Shown: positions 57,686-64,000 of the stretch, one piece after another
How the letters are laid out: the number at the start of each line of letters is the position of its first letter
Position numbering within the stretch: position 1 is the first letter of the stretch
DNA from: JACVRW01 sp963716215
GTDB taxonomy: Bacteria > Actinomycetota > Thermoleophilia > Solirubrobacterales > Thermoleophilaceae
Direction: 5' to 3'
DNA length: 64,000 bases
Assembly: GCA_963716215.1 (NCBI GenBank)
Contig: OY970298.1
Span: forward strand, 2,666,001-2,730,000
Notes under the pieces: model-generated
What the model was told of the DNA's origin: nothing
What the model saw: only the letters and a program-made list of their open reading frames with translations
Database searches by the model: none
Made by a program: the position numbers and the translations under genes

Positions 57686-58439
57686 GTGACCAGGGTCGCG
57701 GACTGGACGTTCGACGGGACGTGCCTTCGAGCCGAAGTGGTTCGAGTCGCCCGACGGTCGGATGCATTACGTTGACGTCGGTCCGACGGACGGACGACCG
57801 GTGGTGCTCGTGCACGGCAACCCGACCTGGGGCTACCTGTATCGGAACTTCGTCCCGGCGCTGGTGGAAGCCGGTCACCGCGCGATCGTCCCCGATCACC
57901 TCGGCTTCGGCCGCTCCGACAAACCCACGAATCCCGAGGCGCTGCCGCCGGGCAAGGACAAGATCCCGCTACCGCTTCCGCTGCGGGTCTTTCGCCCCCC
58001 TGTCGTCGGGGAAATGCTCGTCAAGGGCCTTGACGCCTTCGAGCGTGGGTTCCTCTTCGGGCAGGGCGTCATCCACCGCGATCGCTTCACGCCGACGATC
58101 AAGCGCGCTTACCGCGACGTCCACAGCGGCTGGTCTGAGCGGACGCCGATCCTCGTTTTCCCGCGGGAGATCCCGGTGGCCGGCGAGGGACCGGTCGTCG
58201 CCATGACCACGGAGATCGAAGCGGGTCTCAAGCAGCGCTTCCGCTCGAAACCCGTCCACATCACCTGGGCGATGAAGGATGTCGCCTTCCTCCCGATCTA
58301 CCTCGACACGCTCTGGCTGGACACCTTCCCGGACGCCACCGTGACCAGGCTCGACCACGCCGGCCATGACCTCCAAGAGGACGCCCACGAACGGATCGTC
58401 CCCGAGCTCGTCAGCTTCGTGAACCAGCTGGGTTCTTAG
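57686..58439 (+). pseudogene. Haloalkane-dehalogenase-like alpha/beta hydrolase lacking the nucleophile segment
   Basis: The intact frame from ATG 57762 (MHYVDVGPTDGRPVVLVHGN) encodes 225 residues: PTWGYLYRNFVPALVEAGHR, PDHLGFGRSDKPTNP, then directly PPGKDKIPLPLPLRVFRPPV of the cap domain, and the C-terminal His region TRLDHAGHDLQEDAHE. The 50-60 residues that normally hold the catalytic nucleophile (G-x-D/S-x-G) are missing. A better N-terminus starts at GTG 57686 (VTRVADWTFDG) and joins the frame after removal of one base near 57725. Both facts suggest a non-catalytic remnant, or a degraded gene. Confidence 0.7.
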
Positions 58440-58440
58440 C

Positions 58441-58788
58441 ATGGCCTACGACGAGCACCTCGCCGACCGCATCCGCGCAGCGCTCGCCACGACCCCGGAC
58501 GTCAGCGAACGCAAGATGTTCGGCGGCCTCGCATTCCTCGTCGCCGGTCACATGGCCTGCGGCATCGTCGGAAACGACCTCATGCTGCGCCTCGGCGAAG
58601 ACGGCGCGGACGCGGCGCTCGACGAACCCCACACCCGCCCGATGGACTTCACGGGCAAACCGATGAAGTCGATGGTCTACGTCGCACCGAGCGGGACTGA
58701 AACGGATGCGGCGCTGCTCGCCTGGGTGGAGCGAGCGATCGCGCACGTGCGCGCGCTCCCGCCAAAGCAGGACAAGTCACGCCAATAG
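58441..58788 (+). CDS. TfoX/Sxy N-terminal domain protein
   Basis: A 115-residue stand-alone TfoX_N domain: MAYDEHLADRIRAALATTPD, VSERKMFGGLAFLVAGHMAC, GIVGNDLMLRLGEDGADAAL and FTGKPMKSMVYVAPSG. In gammaproteobacteria TfoX regulates competence; in actinobacteria the stand-alone domain is of unknown role. The ATG follows the hydrolase stop by one base, so it is probably co-transcribed. A strong hairpin follows. Confidence 0.9.
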   Translation: MAYDEHLADRIRAALATTPDVSERKMFGGLAFLVAGHMACGIVGNDLMLRLGEDGADAALDEPHTRPMDFTGKPMKSMVYVAPSGTETDAALLAWVERAIAHVRALPPKQDKSRQ

Positions 58789-58794
58789 ACGACA

Positions 58795-58815
58795 GGCCCG
58801 CCACGTGGGCGGGCC
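58795..58815. terminator. GC-rich hairpin between convergent genes
   Basis: GGCCCGCC-ACGTG-GGCGGGCC is a perfect 8-bp stem between the TfoX-like gene (plus) and the beta-propeller gene (minus). It has no U-tract on either side but is placed to act as a bidirectional terminator. Confidence 0.6.
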
Positions 58816-58841
58816 CGTCGTTCGGTCGCTCGGTGGTCGCG

Positions 58842-59960
58842 CTAACGGGCAGCCAGCCCAGTCGCAACTGTCGGGAGGCCGCTCGCGCCGCCGACTGGCG
58901 CCAAGCTGCCGTCGGCCTTGACGCGGAAGCCGCTGATGGTCCCGTCGCCCGAGTTGAGCGAGTACAGGAAGCGGCTGTTACCGGTCAGTGCCATGTCGAT
59001 CGGGCCGGGGCCGGTGAGCCCTGTCTGGCCGTCGGCGTCGAGCAGGGTCAGCCCCCCGCTATGGCTGATGCGGTAGCCCGAGATCGAGCCGCTGCCCGTG
59101 TTCGTCGTATATGCGAAGCGCCCGTTCTTGGTCACCACGATCCAGCACGCGGCCGTCTCGGTCGTCGCCACTGAGGGGCTGATCGCATCGATCAGTCCGT
59201 CCTCGACGGCATAGGAGGACACCGCGCTTTGGTCGGCAGTCCCTCCGAACGCCTCGGACACGATCAGGTGCCCGCGCCGGTCGAAGGCGAAGCCGAACGG
59301 GGTCGCGCCGGCCGAGGACTGCGGGCTGGGGCCGCTGGCAAGGCCCGTGTCGCCGTCGACGTCGTATGTGTCGATCAGGTTGGTGTTCTTCTCGGTCACG
59401 ACGAGCGTTTCGCCGCGGGGATCGAACGACACCTGGGCCGGGCCGGTGCCGGCGCCGCTCAATGGCCGGGTTGATCCGACGAGCGGCGACAGGGCCCCGT
59501 GGCGCGAGATCGTGTGGCCGGTGATGTCGCCCGGGCCCCCGGCGTTGAGCACGTAGAGCAGGCCGTCGTGGACGGTGAGGCTGATCGGCTGATCGCCGCC
59601 CGAGGGATCGGTGTCGATCAACTCGAGGCCGTGCGCCGAGACCCTGAAGCTCGAGATCGAGTCGCTGCCCGGGTTGACCGCGAACAAGCGCCGACCGTCG
59701 AGGACGAGGGCGCCCTGGTTGCCGAGCCCGGCGCCGGTGCCCGTGCCGCCGGTGGCGAACTCACCCGCGGGTGAGAGCGAGCCGTCGCCGCTGCGGCCAA
59801 GGACCTTCACCGTGTTCCCGGCTGGGTCGTTGGTCAGGGTGTAGACAGCGCGTGGCGAGTGTGCCATCGCGCCGGTCGCCCAGATGCCGAGCGCGGCAAG
59901 GGCGAGCGCCAGTGCAATCGCCAGTGCCGCGTGCATCCGGAGCGGCAGAACAGTGGACAT
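58842..59960 (-). CDS. Secreted lactonase-fold (seven-bladed beta-propeller) protein
   Basis: A 372-residue protein with an N-terminal signal segment (ALAIALALALAALGIWATGAMA) and repeats of beta-propeller blades such as RAVYTLTNDPAGNTVKVL, LFAVNPGSDSISSFRVSAHG, LLYVLNAGGPGDITGHTIS, FAYTTNTGSGSISGYRISHS and FLYSLNSGDGTISGFRV. This is the 6-phosphogluconolactonase/YVTN type propeller, here exported, so a sugar lactonase role is unlikely. A strong GGAGGTGACGAC ribosome site precedes the ATG. CGTAAGG direct repeats lie upstream, linking it to the adjacent two-component system. Confidence 0.88.
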   Translation of the reverse strand: MSTVLPLRMHAALAIALALALAALGIWATGAMAHSPRAVYTLTNDPAGNTVKVLGRSGDGSLSPAGEFATGGTGTGAGLGNQGALVLDGRRLFAVNPGSDSISSFRVSAHGLELIDTDPSGGDQPISLTVHDGLLYVLNAGGPGDITGHTISRHGALSPLVGSTRPLSGAGTGPAQVSFDPRGETLVVTEKNTNLIDTYDVDGDTGLASGPSPQSSAGATPFGFAFDRRGHLIVSEAFGGTADQSAVSSYAVEDGLIDAISPSVATTETAACWIVVTKNGRFAYTTNTGSGSISGYRISHSGGLTLLDADGQTGLTGPGPIDMALTGNSRFLYSLNSGDGTISGFRVKADGSLAPVGGASGLPTVATGLAAR

Positions 59961-60013
59961 GTCGTCACCTCCATCGAACGGGAAAGGACCGGGAGGCGAC
60001 GCTACGGGTAGGG

Positions 60014-60031
60014 CCTTACGACACCCTTACG
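60014..60031 (-). promoter_or_regulatory. CGTAAGG direct repeats upstream of the propeller gene
   Basis: On the minus strand CGTAAGG-N4-CGTAAGG (11-bp period) lies about 55-70 bp before the ATG of the propeller gene and overlaps the end of the sensor kinase gene. The same repeat occurs twice in the dipZ/lipoprotein intergenic region. It is a likely binding site of the OmpR-type regulator at 61214. Confidence 0.65.
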
Positions 60032-61217
60032 TGCTCGGCAGGCTGAATGTGACCCGCGTGCCCTGGTCGGACGGGCCGATCCAGATGCGCCCGCCGTGGG
60101 TCTCGACGATGGCGCGGCAGATGGCCAGGCCGAGGCCGGCGCCCTCCGAGTCGCGCGCGGCCTCGTCGCCGCCGCGGTAGAAGGGTTCGAACACGCGCGC
60201 GCGATCCTCGTCCAGGATGCCGTCGCCGGTGTCGGCCACCTCGATCTGAACCGCCTCGGGGCGGGCTTCGACACGCACGGTCACGCTGCCGTCGGCGGGC
60301 GTGTGGCGGATCGCGTTGCGGATCAGGTTGAAGAGGACGCGCTGGATCTTCTCGGGGTCGGCGCGGGCGGAGAGCGGGGTGTCGTCGAGCTCGCTCCGCA
60401 CCTCGACCCGGTGGGCGCGTGCCTCGGGGCGCATCGCTGCCACGGTCTCGTCCACGAGCACCGCCAGCTTCACCTGTCGCATCGACCATTCGATGTCCCC
60501 GGCCTCGATGCGCGATAGCTCGAACAGGTCGTCGATCATCGCGCTGAGCGAGCCGATGTGGGTTTGCATCGTGGCCAGATAGCGGCGGCGGGTCGATTCG
60601 TCGACGATCCCGTCGTCGACCGCCTCGACGAGCAGGCGCAGCGACGCGATCGGCGTGCGCAGGTCGTGCGAGACGGACGCCACGAGTTGACGGCGGGCTG
60701 CCTCGGACGCGTCGCGGGCGCGTTCGCCCTCGGCCAGTTGCTCGGCCATGGAGTCGGCGGAGCGGGCGAGCGCCCCGATCTCATCGCGGGCTGGGCTGGC
60801 CAGTCGTACGCCGCGCTCGCCGCGCCCGACTGCCTCGAGCCCGGTGCTCACGGTGCCCACGTCTCGCGCCACGCCGCGCGCCACCAGGTCGCCGACACGC
60901 AACGCGACGAGGCCAGCGCCCAGCACGATCGCCGACACCAGCAGGGCGTCGTGTTCCGACACGAACATGAGCTGCGACGCCGCCAGCACGGCGATCAGGA
61001 TCACGCCCACGACCACTGCGGCGGAGAGGGCGAACTGGCGCCGCAGCGAGGTGAAGCGCCGGCGCGAGGCGAGCGCATGTGCGGCTACCAGCGCCAGGGC
61101 TCCCAGGCCGGCGACCAGCGCAGCGGTCACCAGCGCCGGGCCGGCGCCGTGTGCCGGGGCCACGATGGCGGCAGCGATCGCGGCGGCAGCGGCGAGCACG
61201 AGCAGCGAGCGCGTCAT
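60027..61217 (-). CDS. Sensor histidine kinase (HAMP, HisKA)
   Basis: A 396-residue membrane kinase. It starts with about four hydrophobic segments (AAAAAIAAAIVAPAH, ALVTAALVAGLGALALVAAH, LSAAVVVGVILIAVLAAS, LLVSAIVLGAGLVALRVGDL) and no large extracytoplasmic domain, then HAMP, the H-box VASVSHDLRTPIASLRLLVE, N-box RVLFNLIRNAIRHTPADG, G1 VADTGDGI, F-box VFEPFYRGGDE and G2 GAGLGLAICRAIVETHGG. ATG 61217 overlaps the regulator stop (ATGA). It signals to the OmpR-type regulator encoded just before it; the short loops suggest it senses the membrane or an intramembrane partner. Confidence 0.94.
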   Translation of the reverse strand: MTRSLLVLAAAAAIAAAIVAPAHGAGPALVTAALVAGLGALALVAAHALASRRRFTSLRRQFALSAAVVVGVILIAVLAASQLMFVSEHDALLVSAIVLGAGLVALRVGDLVARGVARDVGTVSTGLEAVGRGERGVRLASPARDEIGALARSADSMAEQLAEGERARDASEAARRQLVASVSHDLRTPIASLRLLVEAVDDGIVDESTRRRYLATMQTHIGSLSAMIDDLFELSRIEAGDIEWSMRQVKLAVLVDETVAAMRPEARAHRVEVRSELDDTPLSARADPEKIQRVLFNLIRNAIRHTPADGSVTVRVEARPEAVQIEVADTGDGILDEDRARVFEPFYRGGDEAARDSEGAGLGLAICRAIVETHGGRIWIGPSDQGTRVTFSLPST

Positions 61218-61942
61218 GGCTGGAAGCGGTAGCCCACGCCCCACACCGTCTGGATGAAGCGTGGCCGTTCGGGGTCGGGCTCGATCTTCGTGCGCAGCCG
61301 GCGCACGTGCACCGTGACCGTGCCGGGATCGCCCTGGAATGCGGGCTCCCAGACCCGATCCATCAGCTGGTAGCGCGAGAACACCTGGCCGGGGTGGGTA
61401 GCGAGGAACTGCAGCAGGTCGAACTCGCGCTGGCTGAGCTGAGCCTCCTCGCCGCGCGCCGTGACCTGGCGCGCGCGCACGTCGATCTCGAGCCCGTCGA
61501 AGCGCAGCGGTTCGGCGTCGTCGCCGTCCGGAAGCACGCGTCTGAGCACGGCGTCCACGCGTGCGACCAGCTCGCTCGGCGAGAACGGCTTGACGATGTA
61601 GTCGTCGGCGCCGCTGCCAAGACCCACGAGCTTGTCGTCCTGCTCGCCCTTGGCGGTGAGCAGGATCACCGGAGTGCGGGGGCCGTCGGACTCGCCGAGC
61701 TGGCGCAGCACCTCGAGGCCACCCAGTCCGGGGAGCATCAGGTCGAGCACGATCAGGTCCGGACGGCGCTCCGCAGCCAGGCGCAGGGCCTCGAGCCCGT
61801 CGCCCGCGGTGGCGGTCACGTAGCCGGCACGTTCGAGGTAGCGCGCGACGACCTCGGCGATGGTGGGCTCGTCGTCCACGACCAGAACCGTGCGACCGCT
61901 GCGGGGCTGGGCCACAAGAGGGAGTGTGGCAGCGGCGGTCAT
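61214..61942 (-). CDS. OmpR/PhoB family response regulator
   Basis: A 242-residue regulator: receiver TVLVVDDEPTIAEVVARYLE, phosphoacceptor LIVLDLMLPGLGGLEVL, LLTAKGEQDDKLVGLGSGAD and YIVKPFSPSELVARV, then a winged-helix output (AQLSQREFDLLQFLATHPGQ, VFSRYQLMDRVW, GTVTVHVRRLRTKIEPDPER, IQTVWGVGYRF). It is coupled to dipZ upstream (ATGA) and to its kinase downstream (ATGA). The CGTAAGG direct repeats near both ends of this locus are its likely targets. Confidence 0.95.
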   Translation of the reverse strand: MTAAATLPLVAQPRSGRTVLVVDDEPTIAEVVARYLERAGYVTATAGDGLEALRLAAERRPDLIVLDLMLPGLGGLEVLRQLGESDGPRTPVILLTAKGEQDDKLVGLGSGADDYIVKPFSPSELVARVDAVLRRVLPDGDDAEPLRFDGLEIDVRARQVTARGEEAQLSQREFDLLQFLATHPGQVFSRYQLMDRVWEPAFQGDPGTVTVHVRRLRTKIEPDPERPRFIQTVWGVGYRFQP

Positions 61943-63666
61943 CCGAAGGTGAACGCGAAGCCAGATACGCCGGGCGCCGGCTCGAGCGTCAGCAGATGGC
62001 GCTCCGCCCGGGGTAGCTCGACGAGGCGGTAGAGCCGCTGACGGTCGACCAGCACGCTCCCGCTGCGCACATCCGCGCCGGCGAGCTCGTGGGGCAGCGG
62101 TCGCCCATCGAGAAGCACACGCACACGGCGGGGCTCGCCGCCGTTCGTGCCGAGTACGAGAAAGACGCGCTGGGCGCCAAAGGCGACCTGCACCCGTGCC
62201 CCGCGCACGGCCGTGGCCGCGGAATCGTCGATGCGCCAGCGGCCCTGGAAGGCGAGCTGGTCGTCCGGAACGCGACCGGCCGTCGTCCGAAAGGTCTGGG
62301 TGCCGGCGCGGATCGGCCCGTTAACGAAGCGGTCCGCACGAGCGGCGCCGAGGTAGCTCTCAGGGGTCGTGACGAACGGGGACGCTCGCTCGGCCTGGGC
62401 CTCGGCCAGGCGCGCCGGCGGCCTGCGACCCGCCTCCTTCAGCAGGTGGCGGATGGCCTCCTCGGTCTCTTCGTAGTCGCCCTCGCCGAAGTGCGTGTAG
62501 CGCACCTGACCACGCGCGTCAATCAGGTACTTGGCGGGCCAAAACTGGTTTCCGTAGGCGTCCCAGGTGCCGTATTCGTTGTCCTGCGCAACCGGGTAGC
62601 GCAGCCCGTTCTGCGCGATCGCCTGCTCCACGTTCCCGGGGTCGCGTTCGAACGGGAACTCCGGCGTATGCACGCCCACAATCGTGAGCCCCCTGTCGCG
62701 GTAGCGCTCGTCCCAAGCCTTCAGGTAGGGAAGCGTCCGGATGCAGTTGATGCAGGTGTAGGTCCAGAAGTCGACCAGCACGACCTTGCCGCGCAGCTCG
62801 CCGAGCGAAAGCGGCTGCTCGCCCGCCGTGTTGAACCAGCGCTGGTTGCCGGTGAAGTCCGGCGCGGGACCCAGCGCGGGCAGGCCCGAGCCGGCGTCGG
62901 CCTGCAGGCGACCCCCCCTCCCCCCGCCGCGCAACTCGGCCAGCCGATCGCGCACGCCGCCCGACTCCTCGAGCTCGCCGGAGGGGTTGACCAGGAAGGC
63001 CGGGAGGTCATTGGCGATGGCGGTCTGGAAGCGGGTGTCGTAGTCGGCGAACATGAGCACGCCTACGACCACCATCATCGCCCCCATCCCCACTTGGAGA
63101 CGCCCCGCGTGGCGCGACAGACGACTCGTGAGGCGGCGCCCGCCGAGCATCAGCACGTAGAGCACGACCGCGCTGCCGACGGCGTAGGCGAGCGCCACCG
63201 CCAGCCGGCCAGCCGTGAACTCCTGGGAGGCCGAGACCGTGATGACGCCGGCCAGGATCGGGCCGGCGCACGGGGCGTAGACGAAGCCGAGGCTCGCCCC
63301 CACCAGCAGTCCCGAGCCGAAGCCGCCCTCCGTGCGGGCGTTGCGCGGCTTGGGGACGACGCGGCCGATGCAGGCTTCCACGCGCGCCGCCACCCGCGGC
63401 AGCAGCAGGACGATCCCGAAGCCGAGCAGGACGGCGATCGCGATGTTGCGCAGGAGATCGTCCGGCAGCCCCAGCGCGTCGATCACATAGACGAGCGCGA
63501 CGGTGGCAAACGCGAACGACAGGGTCAGCCCGGTGACGATCCCCAGCGGCCGCCGCCGCCCGCCGCTCAGGCCCGCCGAAAGGACCACCGGCAGCACCGG
63601 GAGCACGCACGGTGACAGAGCGGTCGCCGCGCCGGCGACAAAGGCGAAAACGATCAGGGCGACCAC
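61939..63666 (-). CDS. DipZ-like fusion of CcdA and thioredoxin-like (TlpA) domains
   Basis: A 575-residue membrane protein. The N-terminal 210 residues are a CcdA/DsbD-type electron transporter with its two cysteine motifs ALSPCVLPVLPVVLSA and YAPCAGPILAG. A linker leads to an extracytoplasmic thioredoxin-like domain with KVVLVDFWTYTCINCIRTLP (CINC active site, near residue 320) and WPAKYLIDARGQVRYTHFGE. The C-terminal 170 residues form a beta-rich domain as in mycobacterial DipZ. The protein should carry reducing power from cytoplasmic thioredoxin to exported proteins. GTG 63666. It is the first gene of the coupled dipZ-regulator-kinase operon. Confidence 0.93.
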   Translation of the reverse strand: MVALIVFAFVAGAATALSPCVLPVLPVVLSAGLSGGRRRPLGIVTGLTLSFAFATVALVYVIDALGLPDDLLRNIAIAVLLGFGIVLLLPRVAARVEACIGRVVPKPRNARTEGGFGSGLLVGASLGFVYAPCAGPILAGVITVSASQEFTAGRLAVALAYAVGSAVVLYVLMLGGRRLTSRLSRHAGRLQVGMGAMMVVVGVLMFADYDTRFQTAIANDLPAFLVNPSGELEESGGVRDRLAELRGGGRGGRLQADAGSGLPALGPAPDFTGNQRWFNTAGEQPLSLGELRGKVVLVDFWTYTCINCIRTLPYLKAWDERYRDRGLTIVGVHTPEFPFERDPGNVEQAIAQNGLRYPVAQDNEYGTWDAYGNQFWPAKYLIDARGQVRYTHFGEGDYEETEEAIRHLLKEAGRRPPARLAEAQAERASPFVTTPESYLGAARADRFVNGPIRAGTQTFRTTAGRVPDDQLAFQGRWRIDDSAATAVRGARVQVAFGAQRVFLVLGTNGGEPRRVRVLLDGRPLPHELAGADVRSGSVLVDRQRLYRLVELPRAERHLLTLEPAPGVSGFAFTFG

Positions 63667-63688
63667 GTCGCCGACCCTGGCAGGCGCC

Positions 63689-63730
63689 CATTACGGGTCC
63701 CTTACGCCCAGTCGTAAGGAAGCCGTAAGG
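63689..63730. promoter_or_regulatory. Divergent CGTAAGG direct repeats between dipZ and lipoprotein gene
   Basis: Plus strand: CGTAAGG at 63713 and 63724. Minus strand: CGTAAGG at 63706-63700 and CGTAATG at 63695-63689. Each pair has an 11-bp period, one helical turn, as expected for a tandem OmpR-family dimer. The pairs point toward the lipoprotein gene and dipZ respectively. Confidence 0.7.
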
Positions 63731-63774
63731 GGGCGCTCGGAAACTGGTGCTCTCCGACCCGAGAAGGAGGAGCC

Positions 63775-64000
63775 ATGTCCAGACCGATCCTGCTCGCGCT
63801 CGCCGCTATCGCCCTCGTCGCCGCGGGCTGCGGCGACGACGATGCCAACGGCAGCGAGGACGCCACGCCGGCCGCCGAGACGGCCATGAAAGAGAAGGAG
63901 GATGCCGCCATGAAGGAGGACGAGGCCATGGCCGCCAAGCGGGGCGCCACCGTCAAAGTCGTGGACTCTGAGTTCGGCCGCGTGATCGCCGACCGGCGCG
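63775..64000 (+). CDS. Lipoprotein of the Yx(F/W)xxD secreted-repeat type (partial)
   Basis: ATG 63775 follows a good GGAGGAG site. The first 19 residues form a lipoprotein signal with lipobox LVAAGC (Cys19). An acidic and Lys-rich linker follows (DDDANGSEDATPAAETAMKE). The last visible part GATVKVVDSEFGRVIADRR matches the beginning of COG4315-like lipoprotein repeats (VKVxxSxxGxVLxDxxGxTLY). The gene runs off the right edge. It is divergent from dipZ and has CGTAAGG repeats upstream, so it probably belongs to the same regulon. Confidence 0.85.
   Translation, partial: MSRPILLALAAIALVAAGCGDDDANGSEDATPAAETAMKEKEDAAMKEDEAMAAKRGATVKVVDSEFGRVIADRR

Overview
The window is high-GC (about 70%), densely packed DNA from an actinobacterial-type genome, most likely class Thermoleophilia (Solirubrobacterales and relatives). 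The clues are a family of SnoaL-like proteins starting MSQENVE/MSEENVE, a secreted protein with the N-terminal LTYANVMATFAVFLALGG signature, an F420-type luciferase-like oxidoreductase, many GTG starts and many 1-8 bp gene overlaps. The placement is inferred from protein style only; no rRNA gene is present.

Region 1 (1-17.9 kb, all minus strand) is core housekeeping: thrS, infC-rpmI-rplT, a SpoU-type RNA methyltransferase, pheS-pheT and an arginine operon argC-argJ-argB-argD, then a PuuD-like amidotransferase and argG. Upstream of thrS lie a trehalose-synthase-like glycosyltransferase, fumarylacetoacetase and a metallo-beta-lactamase-fold hydrolase. Region 2 (17.9-37.4 kb) holds metabolic and transport modules: class V aminotransferase, PiT phosphate transporter with its DUF47 partner, a HerA-like ATPase, an MFS pump with divergent TetR regulator and three clear operators, SnoaL proteins, a GAF-GGDEF-GAF protein, tRNA-Val, an SDR, acetyl-CoA synthetase, and the acetate symporter ActP with DUF485.

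Region 3 (37.4-52.6 kb) is accessory. It has SnoaL paralogues sharing one leaderless-type promoter, a SnoaL gene with an internal tandem duplication, two-component regulators, a histidine kinase broken by single-base insertions, and a 1.3 kb element bounded by inverted repeats and CTAG duplications that carries a decayed transposase and a SnoaL gene. At 47.5-52.3 kb a minus-strand, translationally coupled run of five secreted proteins encodes a parallel beta-helix protein, two proteins built from a repeated coiled-coil/Cys module, a lysyl-oxidase-like copper protein, and an RTX-like protein with a collagen-like Gly-X-Y tract. The reading frames of this cluster are broken many times, nearly always by one extra base. 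That suggests regional sequence error or very recent decay.

Region 4 (52.6-64 kb) has tRNA-Cys, an RsbW-like ATPase, a penicillin-acylase-family hydrolase, tRNA-Gly with a downstream tRNA fragment and a truncated hydrolase fragment, an ArsR/SRPBCC pair, a hydrolase that has lost its nucleophile segment, and a redox/envelope module: a DipZ-like CcdA-TlpA fusion, an OmpR-type regulator and its sensor kinase as one coupled operon, flanked by a beta-propeller gene and a lipoprotein gene. The DNA upstream of all three transcription units carries the same 11-bp-spaced CGTAAGG direct repeats, which marks a probable local regulon.
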